Shown here: positions 30,175 to 38,829 of the stretch, piece by piece
How the letters are laid out: every line of letters starts with the position of its first letter
Numbering within the stretch: the first letter of the stretch is position 1
Virus record (IMG/VR): IMGVR_UViG_3300020463_000024
Coordinates: 1-57,616 of that record
Length of the DNA: 57,616 bases
Source: a virus
Reading direction: 5' to 3' (one strand)
Program-made: the position numbers and the translations under genes
Notes under the pieces: generated by a model
Seen by the model: the letters and a program-made list of their open reading frames with translations, nothing else
Told to the model about the DNA's origin: nothing
The model's database searches: none

Positions 30175-30924
30175 TTACCTTCTTTCTATGTCTTCTTCAA
30201 TACACTTGTCGCCAAACTGTACTTCTAATATATGACAGTGTTCGTCTGTATTGTTGATTCCTTTGTGCCAAACATTTTTATCTATTGTATATGAACGATT
30301 AGCATCTAACTCTCTTGACTCTGCTCTACCTTCCCATTCTGTTTCAATAACACACTTTCCTTTCAACACATACCAGTTCTCACTGCGATGTTTATGTCGT
30401 TGCATTGACAAACTATTGCCAGGCTCTATTACAAGTTCTTTAACCTTGTAACCTTGCTGTTCGTCAAGCACTCTATACCAACCCCAACTACGTTTTGTCT
30501 TTGGGTATTTGTAATTTTCTAAAATCCAACTACTTGAATTTATTTTGTCTGTGCCACCTACTCCGTATACAAATTCTATTTTGTCTCCATATGTAGCATA
30601 CTCGGGTACGTTGCCATCAACCCTGTCACCACCGTTAGCAAACACATACTCTCCAGCCGTAGTAGCCATTAGTTTAAATATTGCTCCACATGCTGTACCG
30701 TCGCTATCATCAAAACTTAATACGTTGTCAACACATTCAAGTTCACGTATAATAGAAAGTCGTTCTGCAAATGGCATGAAAGGTTGACCCTTTTTTGCTG
30801 TCAACCACTCATCGCTGTTTAGTCCAACAACCAGTTTGTCACCAAGTTTCTTTGCCGCTTTAAAGTACGCCAAATGACCTGAGTGTAGTGGATCAAAGCC
30901 ACCTGTAACTAACACATACTTCAT
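30175..30924 (-). CDS. nucleotidyltransferase-cupin fusion for sugar activation/isomerisation
   Basis: A 249-residue, two-domain protein. Residues 1-140 are a cytidylyltransferase-like domain (GGFDPLHSGHLAYF with HxGH at 14-17, then INSSSWIL as the later ISST-type motif), as in RfaE/HldE. Residues 150-249 are a mannose-6-phosphate isomerase type II cupin (MQRHKHRSENWYVLKG, ending VQFGDK...EEDIER). It would activate a sugar phosphate and perhaps isomerise it. ATG 30924 has ATTAAATA-N5 upstream. Confidence 0.87.
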   Translation of the reverse strand: MKYVLVTGGFDPLHSGHLAYFKAAKKLGDKLVVGLNSDEWLTAKKGQPFMPFAERLSIIRELECVDNVLSFDDSDGTACGAIFKLMATTAGEYVFANGGDRVDGNVPEYATYGDKIEFVYGVGGTDKINSSSWILENYKYPKTKRSWGWYRVLDEQQGYKVKELVIEPGNSLSMQRHKHRSENWYVLKGKCVIETEWEGRAESRELDANRSYTIDKNVWHKGINNTDEHCHILEVQFGDKCIEEDIERR

Positions 30925-30929
30925 AAATG

Positions 30930-30937
30930 TATTTAAT
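30930..30937 (-). promoter_or_regulatory. late promoter octamer ATTAAATA
   Basis: It ends exactly 5 nt before the ATG at 30924, on the - strand. Confidence 0.55.
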
Positions 30938-30986
30938 TTAGAGCCAGATAACATTGTTTATTCCTGGTTGCTCAATAAGTAATTGT

Positions 30987-31580
30987 ATGGACACATTGAA
31001 TTTATTCGTTAATAGTATCAGCAGAGTTACGTTTTCAAAGCACAAAGATATCAAAAAATTATTTGATAGAGTTGTTGAAGACTACCAAAAGCAAACCAAT
31101 AATGTTAATATACAGCATATTAATACTTGGCAGAGCAAGGATAACTTTCACACTAACAACGCCTTCAAACATATTAGCGAGAGTGATGATGTTAAGGATT
31201 TTGTTAAGTCTATTACTGAAAAATTTGAAGTTAAACAAGGACAGCATATTGCTATTACCAGAGCATACATTCAAACAGTATTACCTGGTGGTTGCTTGAC
31301 TAAAACAAAAAACACAAATAGTTTTTATTCCGGTATGTACTTTGTAACCAGCGATCCAAAAAGCGGCGGACTTGTAATTGACAATCCTGTAAGTGAATAT
31401 TACTTTAATAAGATTCCAGTTGAAAATAAAAACGCATACAATAGTTGGCAAACTTATTTGCCGATGCCAGAAGGCGAGATGTATTTTATTCCAGGATATT
31501 TAGACGTTAGTACTACGCCTAATATGAGTAAAACTAATTTGGATATCATTACTTTTGATCTCGAAATAATCAAAAAATGA
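30987..31580 (+). CDS. oxygenase-like protein lacking iron ligands
   Basis: A 197-residue protein. SFYSGMYFVTSDPKSGGLVIDNP and the C-terminal YFIPGYLDVSTTPN match the TIGR02466-type 2OG oxygenase framework. But the residues where HxH and the distal His should be read KTKNTN and DVSTTPN. It is therefore probably a catalytically dead or repurposed fold. ATG 30987 was chosen over an upstream TTG. It leads a three-gene + strand cassette. Confidence 0.68.
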   Translation: MDTLNLFVNSISRVTFSKHKDIKKLFDRVVEDYQKQTNNVNIQHINTWQSKDNFHTNNAFKHISESDDVKDFVKSITEKFEVKQGQHIAITRAYIQTVLPGGCLTKTKNTNSFYSGMYFVTSDPKSGGLVIDNPVSEYYFNKIPVENKNAYNSWQTYLPMPEGEMYFIPGYLDVSTTPNMSKTNLDIITFDLEIIKK

Positions 31581-32002
31581 CAAACGAAGAAGTTCTAACA
31601 CTAATCAAGAACTCAAATCAAAATAAATTTAGCAACGTATTATTGTTACCTTTAGGAGATGACGTGTTAGACAAGCATATAGAACAATGGTTATTGGAAC
31701 GTGTAAACGTGGTTAAAATGCCTGTGTATACCCCTGAATCATTAGAGTATGCTGTTGCTCGTGTAGACTATGCTTTGTGTACTGTAGGGCCCTTAAAATG
31801 CGTCTTAGACGCCAGTATACCCATGTTTATCAACATACATGATACTGAGTTTAACATAGTAAATAAATATAATAGATTTGTGTTTGATCCATTTAGAAAT
31901 GAAGACAAAACCAAAATTGATTACACAACTGTATTAGATTTAGCAACTAAATGTTTAAAAAAAGACTTGGATAAACACTGGATACCATATTATGAAATGT
32001 AG
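31577..32002 (+). CDS. hypothetical protein in the radical SAM cassette
   Basis: A 141-residue protein with alternating strands and helices (NVLLLPLGDDVLD, YALCTVGPLKCVLDASIPMFI), a Rossmann-like layout. It may relate to the GT-B C-terminal half (TVGPLKCVLDASIP resembles the ...EAxxxGxP segment). It overlaps the preceding gene by 4 nt and the next by 11 nt. Confidence 0.68.
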   Translation: MTNEEVLTLIKNSNQNKFSNVLLLPLGDDVLDKHIEQWLLERVNVVKMPVYTPESLEYAVARVDYALCTVGPLKCVLDASIPMFINIHDTEFNIVNKYNRFVFDPFRNEDKTKIDYTTVLDLATKCLKKDLDKHWIPYYEM

Positions 32003-32930
32003 TGCATTTTGGAATCACACCAATATAAGAAGTGGTAACAGAGTCTACCCTTGTTGTAGATTCAAACATTCTGTTGCTACATTTGATGGTGACATAGACA
32101 ACGTATTACACAGTACAGTCTACCAAGACCTACGTGAACAAAGTGCTAAAGGAAAATTTATTAAAGGTTGCGAAAAGTGTTTCTATGAAGAAAAGATAGG
32201 ACACAAAAGTTTGCGTGAAGAATTTAATGAGAAATATTCAATGGACAAAGTTGACCTAAAGTTTCTTGAAATTGGTTTTGATAACTTGTGTAATTTAACT
32301 TGCGATGGTTGCAATTCAGAGTTCAGTACAAGTTGGATTGTGAAAGAAAAAGAAATCTATGGAGCACCTAAACACAAGTTAATGGAGATTGATGACGTTA
32401 CAAACGTACCAGACTCGCTTGAAAAGATATTGTTTCTTGGAGGCGAACCGTTAATTACTAATAGACATTTGAAACTACTACGTCAAGTAAAAAACAAAAA
32501 CAATATTGAAATTATATACAATACAAACGGAACGTTCATACCTAATGATGAAGTTGTTGAAGAACTAAGACACTATAAGAAAGTAACTTTTATCTTAAGT
32601 ATTGATGGCGTAGGTGAACTTGGAGAACGTGTACGTAGTGGAATTAAATGGCCTAACGTGGTTAAGTTTATTAATTGGGTACACGATAATATGTACACAT
32701 TAGAATTTAATTCTGTACTACACAAAAATAATTATATGGGTCTAAAAGACTTGCATAACTTCTGTACAAAATTTACAAACACACATTGGTATATTAACGT
32801 ACTAACATTTCCTTTTGATTTAGATATCAATATTCTTGATGCTGATGCTAAAAATAGTATTATTAGTGATGCAGAAAGATTAAACTTACCTAACAAAGAT
32901 TTTATTATTAATCATTTACAAAAGAATTAA
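31992..32930 (+). CDS. radical SAM protein with N-terminal Cys region
   Basis: A 312-residue protein. C100-x3-C104-x2-C107 (DNLCNLTCDGC) is the 4Fe-4S SAM site; LFLGGEPL is the GGE motif; YNTNGT and SIDG follow. Upstream Cys residues (YPCCRF, KGCEKCFYEE) resemble an auxiliary-cluster SPASM/twitch region placed N-terminally. The last 23 nt overlap the convergent gene at 32908. Substrate unknown; peptide or sugar modification are the usual options. Confidence 0.88.
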   Translation: MKCSAFWNHTNIRSGNRVYPCCRFKHSVATFDGDIDNVLHSTVYQDLREQSAKGKFIKGCEKCFYEEKIGHKSLREEFNEKYSMDKVDLKFLEIGFDNLCNLTCDGCNSEFSTSWIVKEKEIYGAPKHKLMEIDDVTNVPDSLEKILFLGGEPLITNRHLKLLRQVKNKNNIEIIYNTNGTFIPNDEVVEELRHYKKVTFILSIDGVGELGERVRSGIKWPNVVKFINWVHDNMYTLEFNSVLHKNNYMGLKDLHNFCTKFTNTHWYINVLTFPFDLDINILDADAKNSIISDAERLNLPNKDFIINHLQKN

Positions 32931-34062
32931 TCTTATGTAATAATTCAACAGGCTGTTTCTGTTGAAACAAATTAAGATAATGCTCTCTATTATATTCTAA
33001 TATAGTTGTAAGTTCATTATACATGTCTTGTAGTTCGTGTATATTGTAACTGTTTAGTTTGTCAACTTCGTCCATTGCCATTGCAAGTCTTGTTGAAGGA
33101 TCTTCTTCGTTGTCATATGATTCATCTATGATTTGACTAAATGTCATGAAACCAAGTTCACGTAATAGTGTTAACGTTCCTTTCAATCCAATAACAATAA
33201 ACGGGTGCTTATACAAGAAACACTTCAATGCTTTTTCTGTAAATGCTTGTCTGTTGTTATCCCAAAAGTCTCCTTCAGTAACAATACTAAAGTAACTTTC
33301 TTTGTAATAATCATCTGCACTTGGCAAACTTCTTGACATTGATTTATATGTAACTTCGTTCAAGTCTAACTCTACAGGTAAGTTGTCTTGTAATAATGTT
33401 ACGAATTCTTTTGGTAAATTAGTGTCTAATAAACTTTTGTCAAGATACTTTCTGTGTTCTTGTTGTGTGCTATTACTGTTGAATACATGCTCATACGCAC
33501 CAAGCGGACAACTTAGGTATGTATGTTTAGCAATGTCATTCCTTAACAAGTGGTGTGTTACTTGTAACCTATGCATACGTTCTTGCCTATTCAAACACAA
33601 GAATTTTTTCTTACGTAAGTTAGTGTTACCATTCCAATCTTTGTTAATATGATTGCGTATATCAATGCCATCATATCTATCAAGATGTAATTGTACATTA
33701 AAATATATTTTGTTCTTTGTGTTAAGAATTTTGTTATTTGTTAGTATTACCCAGTCAACAATAAAAGGATTGTCCTGTACAGTTTTTTCTACCAACGCAA
33801 GAAATGCATCGTCTGTAAGCCCCTCGTATGAGTCATCGATAACAAGAAAGGTCGGTATTTTATATGTTTTAAAAAAGTTAGTAAATGTTTCAAATGTGTA
33901 ATCATTGTCTCCTACATATTCAAAGAATACTACAAGTTTGTCTTGGTTCTCGAGTACCTTGTCATTATGTCCTTCAAAATCAATAATACCTTTGAAGTTC
34001 TCGATAAACGTACCAAGGCTTCTGGAATTACTATCCATTGTTATTAAAGGTATTTTCTTCAT
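32908..34062 (-). CDS. glycosyltransferase-like protein
   Basis: A 384-residue protein. KKFLCLNRQERMHRL in the middle and YFSIVTEGDF...FTEKALKCFLYKHPFIVIG towards the C-terminus resemble the sugar-nucleotide half of exostosin/GT-B transferases, where an acidic TEK...PF segment binds the donor. The N-terminal half is Rossmann-like. It overlaps the radical SAM genes at both ends. Confidence 0.7.
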   Translation of the reverse strand: MKKIPLITMDSNSRSLGTFIENFKGIIDFEGHNDKVLENQDKLVVFFEYVGDNDYTFETFTNFFKTYKIPTFLVIDDSYEGLTDDAFLALVEKTVQDNPFIVDWVILTNNKILNTKNKIYFNVQLHLDRYDGIDIRNHINKDWNGNTNLRKKKFLCLNRQERMHRLQVTHHLLRNDIAKHTYLSCPLGAYEHVFNSNSTQQEHRKYLDKSLLDTNLPKEFVTLLQDNLPVELDLNEVTYKSMSRSLPSADDYYKESYFSIVTEGDFWDNNRQAFTEKALKCFLYKHPFIVIGLKGTLTLLRELGFMTFSQIIDESYDNEEDPSTRLAMAMDEVDKLNSYNIHELQDMYNELTTILEYNREHYLNLFQQKQPVELLHKINSFVND

Positions 34063-34922
34063 AGTATTTTTACATTCTTAACCACTGCTTCGTCTTGTGG
34101 TTTTAGTTTCGGATTAGATGGACACATTGCACAAATGCTATGTGGTTTGAAAATGTTTTTAACAAATTTTTCAAGTTCACTTTCTTGTACATCAATGTCA
34201 AGTCCCTTGTAATCTACGTATAGTTTCCAATCAGCATCATCCATTTGTCCTGCTTTGCTCAAGTATGTACGCACCATACTAATAGGAGGACACTTGTATA
34301 ACTGTCCTTTGTATATTATAGGATATATGTTTACACCACATGCTTTGTAACTTGCTTCAGGATCTTTGTCAGTCCAAGGCTTTAGTTTGCCGTTGATTGT
34401 TTGTCTATAATCATACCAACCACCTTCTGTAGGATCAGTAACTTCTACTTCAACATCATCTTGCTTGTGTGCAATATCACTAACCATTGTCCAGTTGCCT
34501 TTGCTGTAAAAAGCATTCCATAAATTAGTTTCAATAAGTTCTCTAACCTTAGGATTTTTATTATGTAAACTACAACTAATTTTTGCTCTGCCTATTTTCT
34601 TAAGGACCTTTAGTATGTCTGGACGCTTAGGTAATAAGAATCCGTTAGTATAAACTTCAATAACTGCATGATCAAATATACGTCTTGCTTCTTTTAGTAT
34701 ATTGTATATGCGTGGGTGTAACAACGGTTCACCACCTATAATAGTTACATGGTCTGGGTCAAGTCTTTTACCCCATGCTTCCATGTTCTTAACAATGTTT
34801 TCAAATGATTCTACGAAAGGTAAGTTGTGATCAATAAATCTATCGCAACCTGGACATGCCAGATCACAACTTGTCGTGATCATGTATTCAAGATTTGGTA
34901 TATGATAACCACGTTTACTCAA
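34059..34922 (-). CDS. radical SAM enzyme
   Basis: A 287-residue protein. C19-x3-C23-x2-C26 (SCDLACPGC) binds the cluster; TIIGGEPLLHP is the GGE motif; VYTNGFLLP and ISCSLH follow in the barrel. C-terminal Cys residues (YKCPP, HSICAMCP) could hold an auxiliary cluster. It overlaps both neighbours and sits directly downstream of the amidinotransferase. Confidence 0.9.
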   Translation of the reverse strand: MSKRGYHIPNLEYMITTSCDLACPGCDRFIDHNLPFVESFENIVKNMEAWGKRLDPDHVTIIGGEPLLHPRIYNILKEARRIFDHAVIEVYTNGFLLPKRPDILKVLKKIGRAKISCSLHNKNPKVRELIETNLWNAFYSKGNWTMVSDIAHKQDDVEVEVTDPTEGGWYDYRQTINGKLKPWTDKDPEASYKACGVNIYPIIYKGQLYKCPPISMVRTYLSKAGQMDDADWKLYVDYKGLDIDVQESELEKFVKNIFKPHSICAMCPSNPKLKPQDEAVVKNVKIL

Positions 34923-35976
34923 AGTAACTTTCCAATGTGCCTTTACGTTTCGTATCTAAAGTAACACAATGGAAGCCACCACTCAATGTACGTGCTTGAC
35001 GCATAGGTAATGCTATACTTTCAATTCCCCATTTATCTAATTCTTTACGCAATGGTTCTTGATTCTCATCACAAATTACAAGTTTCTCATTAACACTCAT
35101 AAAGTTCAAACCAATATACTTACTGCATGGCGAAACGTTGTTAGGCAAGTTAGTACCAATATCATGTACCTTATCACCTGGGAAGAAAATTTTATCCCAG
35201 TCTTTAAAGATAGGTGGGTACCAGTCTTTGTTAATTCTATCTCCGTTAAACAACACAAGTCCAGGGCGTAATGGAATTACTGTACTGTCAAAGTGTGAAT
35301 AACTATAGAATTTTTCTGCAAGATGAATTTTATATCCTAAAGGTTCAAGGATAGTTTTTAACCACTGTCCTCCTAATAGTGTACCACTGTTGCTAACTTG
35401 ATAGATTAAATCTTTACCAAGTCTTACTACGTTAGGTGCATCAAACACAATTTCTTTATTAACAAGTGTAGGAATGCTTAGGTCTTCAAGTTGATAAATC
35501 TCGTCAAGTAGTCTTGGACGAGGCGCACTAATCCATTGTGAACCACCTGCCATTGCTTCATATAAAAATTCTCTGTATGCTGTAGTTTCGTATTGTCTTG
35601 CTCTCATTGCACCTGGACAATCAATAATAACATTGTTAAGTGGCAATAATAAATCTCGTGGACAGTATGTGTACCAACCTGTAGTTTTCCAATCTGGTGA
35701 ACCAAATTCTATGCTGTGATCAATTGACTCTGGACGTCTAACTTTAACTCCAAGGTTAGTTAAAAGTTTAGCAAGTCCATCAAGATCTTCATTTGCTTCG
35801 TCAATTACCCACTCAGGACTTGGTCCTTCTAAGTCTTTGATATGTTCATATTTACAATCTGCAAATCCAAAACTGTGTGTTGATTTATCTACTGTTGGTA
35901 TTCTTGCATGATCGGCGATACCCACAAAACATTCTTCTAATGGATCCCAATCATTGTGACTACTTACTACTGTCAT
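34915..35976 (-). CDS. glycine/inosamine amidinotransferase-like enzyme
   Basis: A 353-residue protein of full family length. The catalytic set is visible in order: FDAPN (D179), SHFDST (H228, D230) and SGGFHC (C337). Such enzymes move an amidino group from arginine to an amine, making a guanidino product, as in creatine or streptomycin biosynthesis. It has a strong AAGGAGAT ribosome site and a TAAATA element upstream. A link to a guanidinylated sugar is inferred from the neighbours. Confidence 0.9.
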   Translation of the reverse strand: MTVVSSHNDWDPLEECFVGIADHARIPTVDKSTHSFGFADCKYEHIKDLEGPSPEWVIDEANEDLDGLAKLLTNLGVKVRRPESIDHSIEFGSPDWKTTGWYTYCPRDLLLPLNNVIIDCPGAMRARQYETTAYREFLYEAMAGGSQWISAPRPRLLDEIYQLEDLSIPTLVNKEIVFDAPNVVRLGKDLIYQVSNSGTLLGGQWLKTILEPLGYKIHLAEKFYSYSHFDSTVIPLRPGLVLFNGDRINKDWYPPIFKDWDKIFFPGDKVHDIGTNLPNNVSPCSKYIGLNFMSVNEKLVICDENQEPLRKELDKWGIESIALPMRQARTLSGGFHCVTLDTKRKGTLESYFE

Positions 35977-36000
35977 ATTAATCTCCTTGGTTAGTATTCA

Positions 36001-36008
36001 TATTTAAA
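36001..36008 (-). promoter_or_regulatory. possible late promoter octamer TTTAAATA
   Basis: On the - strand, 24 nt before the amidinotransferase ATG, which also has a Shine-Dalgarno. Confidence 0.4.
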
Positions 36009-36022
36009 TGGCTGATATGAGA

Positions 36023-36898
36023 TTAAGTGCCAGAACTGGTATTAACTATTTCACCTATTAGTTCGCTAATACATACCCTATTAACGTCACTGCCTCGGTT
36101 CCAATCCTTCCATTTGTCGTCTCCGATGCCAAACATAATACAGTCTGTAGGTAGTAAATTCTTATCTTCTATTGCTTGATTGTAAGCAGTTGTATACTGT
36201 TGCCAGTTCCAATCTACTGGAAAATTTTGTATTAAACTATTTGCAATGCTTATGTCAATTCTGTTATTCATTTCTACAGAATTAAACACATCAATGCCGT
36301 CATCTGTATCTACACGTTCACAACGTACACCTACACGTAAAAATTCTGCGCCATAAAATGCTTTACTAATACTAAACGTAATAGTTTCTACGCATTTCCA
36401 TTGTGCTAAATCTACGTTAATATTCTTTGTACAAGGATAATATGCAAAGTCAAGTAGCACAGGAATTTCTAAACTATTACAAATATCTAAGTAATATTCA
36501 AGGTCAACATGCTGTCTACCATAGTCGCTGAAAGGTACACTTGTGATTAACACATCGTCGTGTTCAAGTGGTTCGTCTTCGATGTATTCCCAATCACACC
36601 CATGTTTCAAACATGCACTGTGATACATAAATTCACCTTTGTGAAATCTAAAACGTTTGTTTTTGTGTCTAAAATAAAAATGATCAAAGGCTTGTACAGT
36701 ACCGCAAACTAATTTTTGACTTGGAAATAAATCAAGTCCTATTAGTTTATTATTACCACTTGCACTAATCCAATCCATAAATGTTTTAATAAACGTAGAT
36801 GGTAATTCTTCGTTATACAAATCATTTACAGGATTTAATTCTGTAATAAACTTTTTAATTGCGTTGTCCGTTACAGGTTTAGCGCCTCTTAAATTCAT
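36023..36898 (-). CDS. PLP-dependent aminotransferase-like protein
   Basis: A 291-residue protein, shorter than usual (350-450). PVLLDFAYYP holds the Asp (D150) that would contact the pyridine nitrogen, and TFSISKAFYG gives the SxSK Schiff-base Lys (K179). The layout is that of the fold-type I large domain; the small domain is reduced. It may aminate a keto-sugar or amino-acid precursor for the amidinotransferase next door. Confidence 0.75.
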   Translation of the reverse strand: MNLRGAKPVTDNAIKKFITELNPVNDLYNEELPSTFIKTFMDWISASGNNKLIGLDLFPSQKLVCGTVQAFDHFYFRHKNKRFRFHKGEFMYHSACLKHGCDWEYIEDEPLEHDDVLITSVPFSDYGRQHVDLEYYLDICNSLEIPVLLDFAYYPCTKNINVDLAQWKCVETITFSISKAFYGAEFLRVGVRCERVDTDDGIDVFNSVEMNNRIDISIANSLIQNFPVDWNWQQYTTAYNQAIEDKNLLPTDCIMFGIGDDKWKDWNRGSDVNRVCISELIGEIVNTSSGT

Positions 36899-37397
36899 TC
36901 TTTACTCCAGTTATTTGCATCGTATACTTAGGTAACATTCCGCTATTAGAACTTAGATGTGGTTCATTTTTTTCAATAATAACAGCATCACCACGTTTCC
37001 AATTTGTAATAGGAGTCTTGTTTATTTCAAAGTAATGTCCGCTTTGCCAATCTTCAAGAAATATATTAACACGGATACAGCCATCAGGGTGTACATTATT
37101 ATTTTTGGCAAACATGTAAAATGTATCAACATGCTCTGGTAAAACTTGTCCAGGTGCTTGTTGCATTAGTGCTACTGTACATCTATCAAACAATGTCTTA
37201 CTAAAGTCTATAAAATTATATGTTTCAGGAAATGCTTGTTTGTATTTTGTATTTTCTGCTGTGTAACCTGCAAGATGATATTTTTTATTTTGTGATTCAA
37301 AAGCAGTTGCTCTACCTTCATCGGTTACATTGTCTTTGTTTTCCCAAAGAACGTTCTTATATGGTAAGTCGGGTATGTCTAATCTTATTTGTTCCAT
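36879..37397 (-). CDS. aspartyl-hydroxylase-like 2OG oxygenase
   Basis: A 172-residue protein. LPEHVDTFYMF supplies HxD; GHYFEIN, WKRGDAVII and NEPHLSSNSG give the sheet and distal His. It overlaps both neighbours (20 nt and 13 nt). Hydroxylation of a small molecule or a protein residue is possible. Confidence 0.75.
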   Translation of the reverse strand: MEQIRLDIPDLPYKNVLWENKDNVTDEGRATAFESQNKKYHLAGYTAENTKYKQAFPETYNFIDFSKTLFDRCTVALMQQAPGQVLPEHVDTFYMFAKNNNVHPDGCIRVNIFLEDWQSGHYFEINKTPITNWKRGDAVIIEKNEPHLSSNSGMLPKYTMQITGVKNEFKRR

Positions 37398-38131
37398 GGC
37401 TTATCGTATGCTACTTTCTCTTTGTCATCAAACCAATACAAACTTCTGTGTGGAGGATGTTTAGAGTCATGCTCTGCGTTACTAACATAATAGAACAAAC
37501 GCAATGCTTTTCTACTTGTACCTTCTGGGTTTGTCATTGGCTCTGGGTAACCGTGAAATGCAAAGTTATCGTAACTCCATATAACGGCATTACCTGCACC
37601 TACAGGAACTTTGCTATGTAAAGTTTCTCTTTTTTTATCGTAAAACTGTAACTGTCCACCCCAATCTTGATCCCAATCTTCATTAAGATAGATTACTAAA
37701 CTTACCATGCGGTGTAATCTAAGTTGTTCATTCCAATTGAAATCGCTGTGTACTTTTAAACTGTCACCTGTTAATGACTTACAATATCCTGCACCAATAA
37801 GATGAGGATCAGGTATTAGGTCAACTGTATCTGTAACATCTTGCAACCACTTAATAAACTTTCCACTGTGTAGTGCATGTATAACTGCGTCTTGTACAGG
37901 TGTCTTATCAACGTTGTTGTATTCATACATACATGAACCTGCTCTTGTAAAATGCTTACAGTCTTCGAGCGGAACTTCTTCCAACTCTTTGGCCATTGCT
38001 TTTACAAGTTCATTAGGAACAAGGTTATCAATAGTTAATAAACTATAACTTGGGTGACTACGATACTTTTGTTGTAAGTCGTATGTGTTTGGAAAATTTT
38101 TTTCAATGTGATCTAAAAGTTGCTGTTTCAT
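37385..38131 (-). CDS. 2OG-Fe(II) oxygenase (prolyl-4-hydroxylase type)
   Basis: A 248-residue protein. VHSDFNW supplies HxD, YLNEDWDQDWGGQLQFYD is the typical strand-loop, NFAFHGYPEP gives the distal His, and the following SRKALRLFYY has the 2OG-binding basic residues. It overlaps its methyltransferase neighbour by 4 nt. Confidence 0.86.
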   Translation of the reverse strand: MKQQLLDHIEKNFPNTYDLQQKYRSHPSYSLLTIDNLVPNELVKAMAKELEEVPLEDCKHFTRAGSCMYEYNNVDKTPVQDAVIHALHSGKFIKWLQDVTDTVDLIPDPHLIGAGYCKSLTGDSLKVHSDFNWNEQLRLHRMVSLVIYLNEDWDQDWGGQLQFYDKKRETLHSKVPVGAGNAVIWSYDNFAFHGYPEPMTNPEGTSRKALRLFYYVSNAEHDSKHPPHRSLYWFDDKEKVAYDKPWNK

Positions 38132-38829
38132 TTCTTAACTAATTCAAAACCTTTTCTATCTATACCTAATTCTGCAATGTAGATATCAACGTACTTGTCA
38201 ATGATAGACTTGATTTCGGATTCAGTTGCAATGTCTTTCTTGATCATAAAACCTGTCCACGAAGTTGCAGTCTTTAGCAAATACTCGTCATGTGTTTCGT
38301 ACAACTTGGGTTCAAGTTTGTCATAACCATATTCTTCAGGTTTTTCTGCATCATGAAATATCATAACATCAGTTACACCTGTTAAACAATCAACTGTTGA
38401 TTTCCTACAAGAAGCAAAGCCGTCTGTAAAAATTAAACTTGACTTATACGGCATTATTTTAATTTCATTTGCAAGTGATGTGTAGTAATTGTCAATAGCA
38501 GTTTTCTGTGATTCGTTAAGTTGGCTTGGTAAAATTTTAATGCTTTCAATACCAAGTGGAGCAATATCGTGATGCCTCCATTCACTCTTACTTGTAATAG
38601 CACCTAAGTTTTCTTCCTTGACTAAGTCTAACCATCCTTGTTCGCTTTCAACATGAATAATTTTTTGTGCAGGAAATCTAACAAATAAAGGTGTTGAATA
38701 ACGTCCTACTCCTAATTCAAGTATTAGTTCGGGGTTAATTAATTCAACCATTGCTCTAACTACTGGTTGATGTGTGCTCCATCTATAATGGAAGTTTTTT
38801 CCGAATTTCTTTGCACTTTTAATTCTCAT
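38128..38829 (-). CDS. class I methyltransferase-like protein
   Basis: A 233-residue protein. LILELGVGRYSTPLF (about 35-49) is a variant of SAM motif I, and IIHVESEQGW carries the ribose-binding acidic residue. Later motifs are weak. It overlaps the oxygenase and the fusion gene. Substrate unknown. Confidence 0.75.
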   Translation of the reverse strand: MRIKSAKKFGKNFHYRWSTHQPVVRAMVELINPELILELGVGRYSTPLFVRFPAQKIIHVESEQGWLDLVKEENLGAITSKSEWRHHDIAPLGIESIKILPSQLNESQKTAIDNYYTSLANEIKIMPYKSSLIFTDGFASCRKSTVDCLTGVTDVMIFHDAEKPEEYGYDKLEPKLYETHDEYLLKTATSWTGFMIKKDIATESEIKSIIDKYVDIYIAELGIDRKGFELVKK

